Assembly: GCF_900113035.1 (NCBI RefSeq)
Contig: NZ_FONX01000001.1
Coordinates: 310,001 to 374,000 of the forward strand
Direction of reading: 5' to 3'
Length of the DNA: 64,000 bases
Source of the DNA: Paracidovorax wautersii
GTDB taxonomy: Bacteria; Pseudomonadota; Gammaproteobacteria; Burkholderiales; Burkholderiaceae_C
The notes under the pieces are model-generated. The model ran no database searches, had not been told where the DNA came from, and saw nothing but the letters and a program-made list of their open reading frames with translations. Both the position numbers and the translations under genes were made by a program. Shown here in pieces: positions 42,513 to 51,572 of this stretch. Position 1 is the first letter of the stretch; the number at the start of each line of letters is the position of its first letter.

Positions 42513-43697
42513 ATGAAGTTCTCCTCCCGCGCCGAACGCATCGAACCCTTCTACGTGATGGAGGTGGCCAAGGCCGCCCAGGCCCTGGCACGCGACGTGG
42601 CCGGCAGCCGCGACCCGATGATCTTCCTGAACATCGGCGAGCCCGACTTCACCGCGCCGCCCCTGGTGCAGGAAGCCGCCGACCGCGCCATGCGGGCCGG
42701 CGCCACGCAATACACCAATGCCCTGGGCCTGGACGCCCTGCGCGAGCGCATCAGCGGCTGGTACGCCCAGCGTTTCGGCGTGCAGGTGCCGGCGCGCCGC
42801 ATCGTCGTCACCGCCGGTGCGTCGGCCGCGCTGCAGCTGGCCTGCCTCGCGCTGATCGAAACCGGCGACGAAGTGCTGATGCCCGACCCGAGCTATCCCT
42901 GCAACCGTCACTTCGTGAGCGCAGCGGAAGGCCGGGCGGTGCTCCTGCCCACCACGGCCGAAGAGCGCTTCCAGCTCAGCGCCGCCAAGGTCGAGGCCGC
43001 CTGGGGCCCCAAGACGCGCGGCGTGCTGCTGGCCTCGCCCTCCAACCCCACGGGCACGTCGATCGCGCCCGAGGAATTGCGCCGCATCCACGGCGTGGTG
43101 CAGGCGCGCGGCGGCGTGACGCTGGTCGATGAGATCTACCTGGGGCTGTCGTACGACGAGGCCTTCGGCCAGACCGCGCTCGCCATCGATGACGACGTCA
43201 TCAGCATCAACAGCTTCAGCAAGTACTTCAACATGACCGGCTGGCGCCTGGGCTGGATGGTCGTGCCCGAGGCCATGGTGCCGGTGGTGGAGCGGCTCGC
43301 GCAGAACCTCTTCATCTGCGCCTCGACCATCGCGCAGCATGCGGCCCTGGCCTGCTTCGAGGCCGAGAGCCTGGCCGAATACGAACGCCGCCGCGCCGAA
43401 TTCAAGGCCCGGCGCGACTTCTTCGTACCCGCGCTGCAGTCCCTGGGGCTCGATGTGCCCGCCCTGCCCGACGGCGCCTTCTACGCCTGGGCCGACTGCA
43501 CCCGGGCCGCCGAGCGCCTGGGCGTGCAGGGCAGCTGGGACTTCAGCTTCGCGCTGATGCGCGAGGCCCACCTCGCCATCACGCCGGGGCGCGACTTCGG
43601 CAGCGCCGACACGGCGCGCTTCGTGCGCTTTTCCACGGCCAACTCGATGCCGCAGCTGCAGGAGGCCGTGCGTCGCCTGCAGGCGGCCATCGGCTGA
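42513..43697 (+). CDS. Class I PLP-dependent aminotransferase
   Basis: 394 residues, fold type I. The PLP-lysine is in SFSKYFNMTGWRLGWMV, the PLP-phosphate and substrate region in ASPSNPTG, and the Asp/Tyr in VDEIYLGLSY. The N-terminus (FLNIGEPDFTAP) and size resemble aspartate/alanine-type aminotransferases of the AlaT/AspC-like group. Substrate not determinable. It is 85 bases after nusB and 35 before ybgC. Confidence 0.88.
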   Translation: MKFSSRAERIEPFYVMEVAKAAQALARDVAGSRDPMIFLNIGEPDFTAPPLVQEAADRAMRAGATQYTNALGLDALRERISGWYAQRFGVQVPARRIVVTAGASAALQLACLALIETGDEVLMPDPSYPCNRHFVSAAEGRAVLLPTTAEERFQLSAAKVEAAWGPKTRGVLLASPSNPTGTSIAPEELRRIHGVVQARGGVTLVDEIYLGLSYDEAFGQTALAIDDDVISINSFSKYFNMTGWRLGWMVVPEAMVPVVERLAQNLFICASTIAQHAALACFEAESLAEYERRRAEFKARRDFFVPALQSLGLDVPALPDGAFYAWADCTRAAERLGVQGSWDFSFALMREAHLAITPGRDFGSADTARFVRFSTANSMPQLQEAVRRLQAAIG

Positions 43698-43732
43698 CGG
43701 GCTCGCCGCCCCCTATCCCGAGGCAGCAGACG

Positions 43733-44155
43733 ATGGCATTCGAATGGCCCGTGCGGATCTACTGGGAGGACACCGATGCCGGCGGCATCGTGTTCTATGC
43801 CAACTACCTGAAGTTCTTCGAGCGTGCCCGCACCGAATGGCTGCGCTCGCTGGGCGTCGGCCAGCAGTCGCTTCGGGAACTCGCGGGCGGCATGTTTGTC
43901 GTATCCGACGCGCAGCTGCGCTACCTCAGGCCCGCCCGCCTGGACGATGAACTGATTGTTACGGCCGCCGTCCAGGAAAGCGGACGGGCATGCCTGACAA
44001 TACGCCAGCAAGCGCTCCTGAAAACAGAGCAAACGACCGAATCCGGGCCGGTGCTGCTGTGTGAAGGCACGGTCCGTATCGGCTGGGTGCAAGCCGATAC
44101 GCTGCGCCCCGCACGCATTCCCGGCCACCTTCTCGCAACTCTCACAAGACCATGA
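43733..44155 (+). CDS. ybgC: Tol-Pal associated acyl-CoA thioesterase YbgC
   Basis: Hot-dog fold thioesterase, 140 residues. Signature WEDTDAGGIVFYANYLKFFERARTEW (shown here only by its key residues: catalytic Asp in DTDAGG, then YANYL) is intact. It hydrolyses short acyl-CoA or acyl-ACP and is normally the first gene of the tol operon. Its stop overlaps the tolQ ATG as ATGA. Confidence 0.94.
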   Translation: MAFEWPVRIYWEDTDAGGIVFYANYLKFFERARTEWLRSLGVGQQSLRELAGGMFVVSDAQLRYLRPARLDDELIVTAAVQESGRACLTIRQQALLKTEQTTESGPVLLCEGTVRIGWVQADTLRPARIPGHLLATLTRP

Positions 44156-44853
44156 ATTCCCAAGACATGTCCATCGTCAGTTTGGTGCTCAACGCCAGTT
44201 GGGTCGTGCAGCTGGTCATGCTGCTGCTGATCGGTGTGTCGATCTCCAGCTGGGCCGCCATCTTCCGCAAGCTGTTCGCCCTGAAGCGGGTGCGCTCGCT
44301 CAACGAAGAGTTCGAGCGCGAGTTCTGGTCCGGCACCAGCCTCAACGACCTCTACTCCGGCGCCGCGCAGAACGCCAAGAACGCCGGCCCCATGGAACGC
44401 ATCTTCGCCAGCGGCATGCGCGAATACCAGAAGCTGCGCGAGCGCCGCATCAGCGACCCCGGCACGCTGCTCGACGGCGCCCGCCGCGCCATGCGCGCGA
44501 GCTTCCAGCGCGAGATGGACGTGATCGAATCGAGCCTGTCCTTCCTGGGCTCCGTGGCATCGGTGTCGCCCTATGTGGGCCTCTTCGGCACCGTCTGGGG
44601 GATCATGCATGCCTTCACCGGCTTCGCGGGCATGGAGCAGGTCACGCTGGCCAACGTGGCGCCCGGCATCGCCGAAGCGCTGGTGGCCACGGCCATCGGC
44701 CTCTTCGCCGCCATTCCGGCCGTGATCGCCTACAACCGCTTCGCCCGCGACATCGACCGCGTGGCCATCCACCAGGAAACCTTCATCGAAGAGTTCTCCA
44801 ACATCCTGCAGCGCAACCTGGGCGCCCAGCCCGGTTCGGCCTCGGGCCACTGA
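44152..44853 (+). CDS. tolQ: Tol-Pal system proton channel protein TolQ
   Basis: Inner-membrane motor protein of the ExbB/MotA/TolQ family, 233 residues, three membrane segments (about 18-38, 138-160, 172-192). Conserved SVSPYVGLFGTVWGIMHAF and EALVATAIGLFAAIPAV. Works with TolR and TolA in outer-membrane constriction at division. Overlaps ybgC by 4 bases. Confidence 0.96.
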   Translation: MNSQDMSIVSLVLNASWVVQLVMLLLIGVSISSWAAIFRKLFALKRVRSLNEEFEREFWSGTSLNDLYSGAAQNAKNAGPMERIFASGMREYQKLRERRISDPGTLLDGARRAMRASFQREMDVIESSLSFLGSVASVSPYVGLFGTVWGIMHAFTGFAGMEQVTLANVAPGIAEALVATAIGLFAAIPAVIAYNRFARDIDRVAIHQETFIEEFSNILQRNLGAQPGSASGH

Positions 44854-44869
44854 CCGCAAGGAGGCACGC

Positions 44870-45295
44870 ATGCCCGCAATGGCCTCGCGCAGCGGCAGCC
44901 GCCGCCGGTCGATGAACGAAATCAACATGGTGCCCTTCATCGACGTGATGCTGGTGTTGCTCATCATCTTCATGGTGACCGCTCCCATGCTCACGCCCGG
45001 CATGATCGACGTGCCCACCGTGGGCAAGGCATCCAAGCAGCCGCCCGCCGTGGCGCAGATCCTGGTCGGCAAGGACGGCCAGCTGCAGTTCAAGACGCAG
45101 GACATCACCCGCACGCTCACGCAGCGCGAGATCGGCGATGCCGCCAAGCGCTGGCAGTCGGGCCAGGCCGAGGGCAGCGCCGTGGTGATCACGGCCGAAA
45201 AGACGGTGCCCTATGAGTCCGTGGTGAAAGCCATGGATGCACTGCAGAAGGCGGGGGTCCAGCGCGTGGGCCTGTCCGTGAAGACGGGGGGCTGA
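44870..45295 (+). CDS. tolR: Tol-Pal system protein TolR
   Basis: ExbD/TolR family, 141 residues. One N-terminal membrane segment with the functional Asp in MVPFIDVMLVLLIIFMV, then a periplasmic domain ending KAGVQRVGLSVKTGG. AAGGAGG ends 7 bases before ATG 44870. Forms the proton path with TolQ. Confidence 0.96.
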   Translation: MPAMASRSGSRRRSMNEINMVPFIDVMLVLLIIFMVTAPMLTPGMIDVPTVGKASKQPPAVAQILVGKDGQLQFKTQDITRTLTQREIGDAAKRWQSGQAEGSAVVITAEKTVPYESVVKAMDALQKAGVQRVGLSVKTGG

Positions 45296-45389
45296 GGCCC
45301 TTCGCATCCGCCGCCGCGCGCTACCGCCCGGCCAGCACCGCACCCCGCCCCTTTCCCACGCGGCCCCTTTTCCCTCCGACGATTCCCGC

Positions 45390-46442
45390 ATGTACGCCCA
45401 CGACGATCGCGACCAGTTTGCCCCGCCCCGTCCGCCCGGACGCATGCGCGCCGTGGCCTTGGCCGTACTGGCGCATGCCGCGCTGATCGCGGCGCTGACC
45501 TGGGGCGTGAACTGGAAGACCAGCGCCGACCAGCCCGCCGTCGAGGCCGAGCTGTGGTCGGCCGTGCCGCAGCAGGCCGCGCCCCGCGAAGTCGCGCCCG
45601 AGCCGCCCCCGGCCCCCACGCCAGCCCCCCAGCCGGAGCCGGCACCGCTGCCCCCACCACCGCCGCCCGCCCCTCCTCCGCCGCCCCCGCCACGGGTGGC
45701 AGAGCCGGACACGCGCGAAGCCGACATCGCCATCGAGCGAGAGAAGCGCCGCCTGGAGCAGGCCAAGAAGGAACGCCAGCAGCAAGCCGAGCGCGACAAG
45801 CGCGAACGCGAGCGCCAGGCACAGCTGGAGCAGGAGAAGCAGGAGCGCCTGCAAAAGCAGAAGGAACAGCAGGCCAAGGAAAAGGCCCTGCGTGACAAGG
45901 CCGAGAAGGACCGCGCCGAGCGCGAGCAGGAACGCCGCGAAAAGGCCGAACAGGACAAGAAGAAGCAGCAACAGCAGCAGGCCGAAGCGCAGAAGCAGGT
46001 CGAGGCCCAGAAAAAGGCGGACGCCCAGAAGAAGGCCGAGGCGCAGAAGAAGGCCGACGCCGACGCTAAGCGCGCAGCCGCCTTCCGTGACGACCAGATG
46101 CGCCGCATGCAAAGCCTGGCCGGCGCCACCGGCGGCGAAACCGCCAACGGCAGCGCGCTGCGCAGCTCGGGCCCGTCCGGCAGCTATGGCGGCAAGGTGG
46201 CGGCCAAGGTGCGGCCGAACATCGTCTATCCCGACACCATTTCAGGCAACCCGCGCACCGAGGTCGAAGTGCGCGTCGCCCCGGACGGCACCATCGTCGG
46301 TACGCGCATCACCCATCCCAGTGGGAACAAGGCCTGGGACGACGCCGTCATCCGCGCCTTGCAGAAGACCGACACGCTGCCGCGCGATGTGGATGGCCGC
46401 GTGCCGTCATCGCTGGTGCTGGGCTTCCAGCCCAAGGAATAG
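45390..46442 (+). CDS. tolA: Tol-Pal system protein TolA
   Basis: 350 residues in the usual three parts: N-terminal membrane segment (ALAVLAHAALIAALTWGV), Pro-rich stretch at about 65-110, long Lys/Glu/Gln/Ala coiled coil at about 115-235, and a TonB-like C-terminal domain (VRPNIVYPDTISGNPRTEVE to PSSLVLGFQPKE). Spans the periplasm to reach Pal/TolB. It lies 94 bases after tolR. tolB and pal do not follow: the next gene is on the opposite strand. Confidence 0.95.
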   Translation: MYAHDDRDQFAPPRPPGRMRAVALAVLAHAALIAALTWGVNWKTSADQPAVEAELWSAVPQQAAPREVAPEPPPAPTPAPQPEPAPLPPPPPPAPPPPPPPRVAEPDTREADIAIEREKRRLEQAKKERQQQAERDKRERERQAQLEQEKQERLQKQKEQQAKEKALRDKAEKDRAEREQERREKAEQDKKKQQQQQAEAQKQVEAQKKADAQKKAEAQKKADADAKRAAAFRDDQMRRMQSLAGATGGETANGSALRSSGPSGSYGGKVAAKVRPNIVYPDTISGNPRTEVEVRVAPDGTIVGTRITHPSGNKAWDDAVIRALQKTDTLPRDVDGRVPSSLVLGFQPKE

Positions 46443-46602
46443 GAACGGACAGTACCGGAGCGGTTTGCGGATGCCGGCCGGCATGGCAGCCGCACCGCGC
46501 TGACCGCCACTTACCGCGCCACTCTGCGGCGCTCGGCGGTCATGGCTTCACCGGCTTGGGCCAAGCCCCCTGCAAGCCGCGCTCCGCCGCACGCTTTCGG
46601 TT

Positions 46603-48030
46603 TCAGTGCACGGCAGACGCGGAGGCCTTTGCCCCGGTTCGCACCACGCCTGGCTGGCGTGCCGCCGCCTTCTCCACGGCCTCCGCGGCAGGCAACGCGT
46701 CCTTGTCGGTCAGCGTGCGCAGGAAAGCCACCATGTCGCCGATCTCGGTCTCCGTCAAACGCGGCGCCTCGCCGGGCTTGAGGTCGAACGGCGCCTCCTT
46801 GTTGACGTTGCCCGCGTAGGCGGCAGGCAGATCGTCATAGCGCCTGTGCGGCCCCTTGGCGCGGGTCGGGTACGGATACCAGCGCTGCGGGTCGCTGTCG
46901 CGCGTGACGTAGAAGCGGATCACCTCCGCCAGATCATGGAAGACCCCGTTGTGAAAGAACACCTGCCGCACAGCCACGTTGCGCAGGCTGGGCGTGCGGA
47001 ACGCGCCGCAGAGCGACGCGCGCTCCTCGGCATCCACGCTGCGGGCCAAGATGGCGCAGGTGCCCAGGTCGTGGAATGACGGATCACGGTTGGCCGGCAG
47101 CGCACGGTTGCGCGGCACGCCCAGCGCGATGTGGCCGAAATCCGAGAAGGCCGGGAAGGAGCCGTTGTTGGGGCTGACCTCGCTCAGGTGGCACGAAGCG
47201 CAGTTGCCCTTCTTCGCGTCGTTGAAGAGCGCCAGGCCGCGCAGCTCGCGCTCCGACAGCTTGCCCTTGCCGCGCAGGTAGTCGTCGTAGCGGCTGCTGT
47301 AGGGGTAGAAGCGGGCAGCATCCTGCTGGAACATCTCCAGCGCCAGCGTGGCCCACTGGAAGCCCCGCGCATCGTCGTCGAGCGCATCGGCGCCGAAGGT
47401 GGCACGGAACTGCGCGGCGTAGGGTGCGCGGCGCAGCTTGGCGACCACGTCCGCAGGGCTGGCGTTGGCCATCTCGTGGCGTGCCAGCAGCGGAATGGCG
47501 GCCTGCTCGTGCAGCGTGCTCGCGCGTCCGTCCCAGGTGTGGCCGCCCGAAGGCCCCTGGTCCACGCTTTCGTCGAAGTCGTCGTCGAAGCGGTGCATGG
47601 TGAAGGGCGGCACGTTCTGCTGGTAGCGCAGCGACGGCACGGCCCTCACGCCCAGAGCCGCGCCATCAGCACCGCCGGGCTGCACCGACAGCCCGTTGGG
47701 CGGGCCGAACGCATGGGCCGGGTCGTGGCAGCTCGCGCAGGAGACGCGGCCCGATGCCGACAGCGCCTTGTCGAAGAACATCACTTGCCCCACGGCCTGC
47801 ATGCGCGCGAAGTCCGGCTGCGCCGCCATCTGCAGCCGGTTGGCATCGGGCGGCGCCGCAGACGCAGCCGCAGCCGCCTTGGTACCAGCCGTCGCGGCCC
47901 TGGCGCTCGGCGCCCCGTGCCCCAGCCACGCGAGGCCCGCGAGCAGGCCCGCCCCGGCCACAAGGCCGGCCAGCCGCCGGCCCCGCTGAAAACGTCGAAG
48001 AACCGGGGGCAGGCGCACAAGCAAGGACAT
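46603..48030 (-). CDS. MauG/CcpA-type dihaem cytochrome c peroxidase
   Basis: 475 residues from ATG 48030 (or 492 from 48081). N-terminal hydrophobic export signal (LAGLVAGAGLLAGLAWLGHG) with an Ala-rich linker. Two haem c sites, both CASCH, about 175 residues apart, matching dihaem peroxidases and MauG-like enzymes; the second follows ALFNDAKKGN. The region PSLRNVAVRQVFFHNGVF is also typical of the family. Role could be periplasmic peroxide removal or an oxidase of a partner protein. Divergent from the phosphoesterase gene, with Pho-box-like sequences between. Confidence 0.88.
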   Translation of the reverse strand: MSLLVRLPPVLRRFQRGRRLAGLVAGAGLLAGLAWLGHGAPSARAATAGTKAAAAASAAPPDANRLQMAAQPDFARMQAVGQVMFFDKALSASGRVSCASCHDPAHAFGPPNGLSVQPGGADGAALGVRAVPSLRYQQNVPPFTMHRFDDDFDESVDQGPSGGHTWDGRASTLHEQAAIPLLARHEMANASPADVVAKLRRAPYAAQFRATFGADALDDDARGFQWATLALEMFQQDAARFYPYSSRYDDYLRGKGKLSERELRGLALFNDAKKGNCASCHLSEVSPNNGSFPAFSDFGHIALGVPRNRALPANRDPSFHDLGTCAILARSVDAEERASLCGAFRTPSLRNVAVRQVFFHNGVFHDLAEVIRFYVTRDSDPQRWYPYPTRAKGPHRRYDDLPAAYAGNVNKEAPFDLKPGEAPRLTETEIGDMVAFLRTLTDKDALPAAEAVEKAAARQPGVVRTGAKASASAVH

Positions 48031-48092
48031 GGGAGCAGCGGAAAAGGAAAGGGAACGCCGGAAAACGCGGCGCGCCAGCATGCATCCGCGCC

Positions 48093-48110
48093 ATGTCCGC
48101 TTGATGACAC
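48093..48110 (-). promoter_or_regulatory. Pho-box-like sequence facing the dihaem peroxidase gene
   Basis: GTGTCATCAAGCGGACAT on the minus strand, 13 of 18 to the Pho box consensus. No clear -10 for the peroxidase gene was identified. It may be part of a joint site with 48115-48132. Confidence 0.35.
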
Positions 48111-48114
48111 GGTT

Positions 48115-48149
48115 CTGTCATGCGCCGGACATGGGTGCATCCCCACAAT
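48115..48149 (+). promoter_or_regulatory. Pho-box-like promoter of the phosphoesterase gene
   Basis: CTGTCATGCGCCGGACAT (48115-48132), 12 of 18 to the Pho box consensus with an intact first half-site, then 11 bp, then CACAAT (48144-48149) as -10. The gene starts 38 bases on. Confidence 0.45.
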
Positions 48150-48186
48150 GCGCCCCGCATATAACCATCCACAACAGCGCTACACC

Positions 48187-49830
48187 ATGAAACCCTCCTT
48201 TCGGATCCTCCCACTGGCCGCTGCGGCCGCTGCCCTGCTCACGGCCTGCGGCGGCGGCGACAACCCTTCCTACGACAGCCTGCTGCAGCAACGCATCCAG
48301 AACGTCGTGGTGATCTACGCGGAAAACCGCGGCTTCGACAACCTCTACGGCCTCTACCCCGGAGCCGACGGCGTCCCCGGCGTGAACCCCAGCTCGTCGG
48401 GCAGCTACCTGCCGCAGGTGGACCGCGACGCGGCCGGCACCGTGCTCGCCAAGCTGCCCAAGGTCTGGGGCGGCGTGACCGCCTCGGGCCAGTCGGTCAC
48501 CGTGCCTGAAGGCAGCACCGCCAACCAGGACAACCGCCCCTTCCAGATCGACGCCGCATCGGGCTTCCAGACGACGGGCGTGCAGGTCGGCCAGAACGTG
48601 ATCACGCGCGACCTCTACCACCGCTTCTTCGAGAACCAGATGCAGATCAACGGCGGCCGCAACGACAAGTTCGCCGCCTGGGCCGATTCGGGTGGCCTCA
48701 CCATGGGCTACTACGACGGCAGCAACATGCAGCTGTGGAAGCTGGCCCAGAAATACGTGCTGGCCGACAACTTCTTCATGGGCGCCTTCGGCGGCTCCTT
48801 CCTGAACCACCAGTACCTGGTGTGCGCCTGCGCGCCGGAATATCCGAACGCCGACACCTCGGTGGCCAAGGGCTCGATCTCCGCAGTGGATCAGGATGCA
48901 TCGGGCAACTTCCTGCCGCGCCTGACCGTGGCGGCCAACTCCCCGGCGTCCGCCATCTCCGGCCCGCCGGTGTTCGTGAACAGCAACAACATCGCGCCCA
49001 AGAACTACGCCGGCGACGGCAAGTTCTACGCGATCAACACCATGCAGCCGGCCTATCAGCCCAGCGCCAACGCCCCGGCCCCCCGTGCGAGCAACCTGAC
49101 GGCGGACCCCACCAAGGCCACCACGCTGCCGCCGCAGACGGCCACCACCATCGCCGACCTGCTGGACAAGAAGAACGTGGACTGGGCCTGGTACGCCGGC
49201 GGCTTCAATGCCACGCTGGCATCGGCCACCACCGACCGCGCCTTCGGCCGGCCCGCACCGAACTTCCAGTTCCACCACCAGCCGTTCAACTACTACGCCA
49301 AGTTCGACCCCACCCAGGCCAGCACCGCCGCCTACCGCGCCAAGCACCTGAAGGACTTCGACGCGCAGTTCCTGCAGGACGCCGCCGCCGGCAAGCTGCC
49401 GGCGGTGAGCTTCTACAAGCCCCAGGGCAACCTCAACCAGCACGCCGGCTACGCCAACGTGGCCGACGGCGACGCGCACATCGCCAACGTGATCGCGCAA
49501 CTGCAGGCCAGCCCCCAGTGGAAGAACATGCTGATCGTCGTGACCTACGACGAGAACGGCGGCTTCTGGGACCACAAGGCCGTTCCCAAGGGCGACCTCT
49601 GGGGCCCTGGCACGCGCATCCCCGCGCTGATCGTCTCGCCCTGGGCCAAGCATGGCGTGGTGGACCACACCCAGTACGACACCGCCTCCATCCTGCGCTT
49701 CATCACGCGCCGCTGGGGCCTCGACACCCTGCCCGGCGTGGCGCAGCGCGATGCCGCACTGGTCAAGAACGGCGGCAAGCCCATGGGCGACCTGACGCAG
49801 GCGCTGGACCTGGTCCAGCTCATGCCCTGA
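48187..49830 (+). CDS. AcpA/PlcC-type phosphoesterase lipoprotein
   Basis: 547 residues, phospholipase C/acid phosphatase superfamily. N-terminal lipobox LLTACGGG predicts a lipoprotein with Cys20 lipidated, so the enzyme is exported. Catalytic blocks are VVIYAENRGFDNLYGLYPGA (nucleophile region), DNFFMGAFGGSFLNHQYLVC, and TYDENGGFWDH with PALIVSPWAKHG near the C-terminus. Releases phosphate from phosphomonoesters or phospholipids; which is not clear. Own terminator at 49888-49918 and a Pho-box-like promoter. Confidence 0.88.
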   Translation: MKPSFRILPLAAAAAALLTACGGGDNPSYDSLLQQRIQNVVVIYAENRGFDNLYGLYPGADGVPGVNPSSSGSYLPQVDRDAAGTVLAKLPKVWGGVTASGQSVTVPEGSTANQDNRPFQIDAASGFQTTGVQVGQNVITRDLYHRFFENQMQINGGRNDKFAAWADSGGLTMGYYDGSNMQLWKLAQKYVLADNFFMGAFGGSFLNHQYLVCACAPEYPNADTSVAKGSISAVDQDASGNFLPRLTVAANSPASAISGPPVFVNSNNIAPKNYAGDGKFYAINTMQPAYQPSANAPAPRASNLTADPTKATTLPPQTATTIADLLDKKNVDWAWYAGGFNATLASATTDRAFGRPAPNFQFHHQPFNYYAKFDPTQASTAAYRAKHLKDFDAQFLQDAAAGKLPAVSFYKPQGNLNQHAGYANVADGDAHIANVIAQLQASPQWKNMLIVVTYDENGGFWDHKAVPKGDLWGPGTRIPALIVSPWAKHGVVDHTQYDTASILRFITRRWGLDTLPGVAQRDAALVKNGGKPMGDLTQALDLVQLMP

Positions 49831-49887
49831 TTGCCCGGCATGCATTGAGATACGGCGAGCCGCCCAGAACGGCTCTGCCTCAAGAAC

Positions 49888-49918
49888 AAAGAGGCCCGCG
49901 ACAGCGGGCCTCTTTTTT
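49888..49918. terminator. Bidirectional intrinsic terminator
   Basis: AAAGAGGCCCGC / GCGGGCCTCTTT, 12-bp stem with GACA loop (49900-49903), six T on the plus side and a U-rich tail on the minus side. Serves the phosphoesterase gene and the convergent MFS gene. Confidence 0.93.
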
Positions 49919-49953
49919 CATGGGGCGCAGCGCCGCAGCGCCAGCGCATCAGC

Positions 49954-51291
49954 TCATTCGCGCCGCTCGATCACGCGGTTGATGCGCAGTGCCAGCAGCG
50001 TGCAGACGACGCCCGACAGCAGATAGACGCTCACGGCCACGAGACCGAACTTGGCCGACAGGCCCAGCGCCACCAGCGGGGCAAAGGCGGCCCCGAAGAG
50101 CCAGGCCAGGTCGGCAGAGAGGGCCGCGCCGGTGTAGCGATAGCCGGGCGAGAAATTGGCCGTGACCGTGCCGGAGGCCTGGCCGTAGGACAGCCCCAGA
50201 AGGATGAAGCCCACGATGATGAAGACGTTGTTGCCCAGAATGCCGCCGTTGAGCAGCAGCGGCGTCAGCAGACTGAACACACCGATCAGCACCGCCATGG
50301 CGCCCAGCGTGTTGCGGCGGCCGAACCGGTCGGCAAGCCAGCCGGAAAGCACCACGGCGCCCGCGGCGAAGAACGCGCCGACGATCTGCACGCACAGCAC
50401 ATGGGTGATGGACTGTTCGGAGAACATCGAGATCCACGACAGCGGGAACACCGTCACGACGTGGAAGAGCGCGAAGCTGGCGAGAGCCGCGAAAGCGCCC
50501 AGGATCACGTTGCTGCCTTCTTCGCGCATCAGGCGGGTCACGCTGACCGGGGCCAGCTCACGCTGCTGCATCAGGTCGGCGTAGGACTGGCCCACCACCA
50601 GGCGCAGCCGGGCGAACAGGGCGACCACGTTGATGGCGAAGGCGACGAAGAACGGGAAGCGCCAGCCCCACTCCAGGAACTCGGCCACGCTCAGCCGGCT
50701 GTAGAGATAGGCGAAGAGGCCGGCCGCCAGGATGAACCCGACGGGCGCGCCCACCTGCCCCACCATGGCATACCAGCCGCGACGCCCTTCGGGTGCCGAC
50801 ATGGCCAGCAGCGACGGCAGGCCGTCCCAGGTGCCGCCCAGGGCCAGCCCCTGGCTGATGCGCAACACCACCAGCGCCACGATGGCCGTGGTGCCGACGG
50901 AGTTGAAGCTGGGCAGGAAGGCCATGCCCGCCGTGCTGGCCCCCAGCAGGAAGAGCGAGATGGTGAGCTTGGTGCCCCGGCCCCAGCGGCGCTGGATGGC
51001 CATGGAGATGGCCGTGCCGATGGGCCGCGCGATGAAGGCCAGCGCGAAGACGGCGAAGGCCATCAGTGTGCCATCCAGCCGCGACATGAACGGGAACAGG
51101 AAGGACGGGAAGACCAGCACGCAGGCAATTCCGAAGACGAAGAAGTCGAAATATTCGGACGACCGGCCGATGATCACGCCGACGGCGATCTCGCTGGGGG
51201 TGACGTCCTCATGGGTATCCGCGCGAGCGAGTGACCCCGAATCGTTGTATTCATCTGCCGGCAGCGCGGCAGTTGCTGCGAGTCCACTCAT
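49954..51291 (-). CDS. MHS-family MFS transporter
   Basis: 445 residues, 12 hydrophobic segments. SSEYFDFFVFGIACVLVFP at TM1 and the loop FIARPIGTAISM mark the metabolite:proton symporter branch (KgtP/ShiA/ProP type). A strong AGGAGG ribosome site precedes ATG 51291. Probably imports an organic acid or an osmolyte-like compound; substrate not readable. Divergent from cyoA, with a 281-bp control region between. Confidence 0.87.
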   Translation of the reverse strand: MSGLAATAALPADEYNDSGSLARADTHEDVTPSEIAVGVIIGRSSEYFDFFVFGIACVLVFPSFLFPFMSRLDGTLMAFAVFALAFIARPIGTAISMAIQRRWGRGTKLTISLFLLGASTAGMAFLPSFNSVGTTAIVALVVLRISQGLALGGTWDGLPSLLAMSAPEGRRGWYAMVGQVGAPVGFILAAGLFAYLYSRLSVAEFLEWGWRFPFFVAFAINVVALFARLRLVVGQSYADLMQQRELAPVSVTRLMREEGSNVILGAFAALASFALFHVVTVFPLSWISMFSEQSITHVLCVQIVGAFFAAGAVVLSGWLADRFGRRNTLGAMAVLIGVFSLLTPLLLNGGILGNNVFIIVGFILLGLSYGQASGTVTANFSPGYRYTGAALSADLAWLFGAAFAPLVALGLSAKFGLVAVSVYLLSGVVCTLLALRINRVIERRE

Positions 51292-51471
51292 TGGAAACCT
51301 CCTGTTGACACTGATGTCTGAGGTTCTACGCCCAACACCCCCCCCTCACAAGGCGACTTTTCCCCATAGCGGGGTGGGAGTTACCCTACGCGTCTGCAGG
51401 GGCGCGTTCTGCGCGCGTCAAGGGCCTGAGCGCACCTTTCTGGTGCGGCATCCTGACAAATGCTTGACCGT

Positions 51472-51514
51472 GGACAAAATGTCCAATCGACAAATCCCCT
51501 GCAGGTATTACATT
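51472..51514 (+). promoter_or_regulatory. Palindrome and candidate promoter upstream of cyoA
   Basis: GGACAAAATGTCC at 51472-51484 is the centre of an imperfect dyad (TTGACCGTGGACA on the left, TGTCCAATCGACAA on the right). TCGACA (51487-51492) and TACATT (51509-51514), 16 bp apart, could be the -35 and -10, putting the dyad near -43. Regulator unknown; RegA, encoded at the end of the operon, is one candidate. Confidence 0.4.
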
Positions 51515-51572
51515 CCGAGCAGTCTAGTAACCCGCGTTTCTACCTAAGTGCGCCTTTGTTGCGTCTTCCAGC

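Noticed and set aside
47131-48186. N-terminal extension of the phosphoesterase frame to a longer protein
   Set aside because: The frame is antisense to the dihaem peroxidase; the lipoprotein signal clearly starts at 48187.
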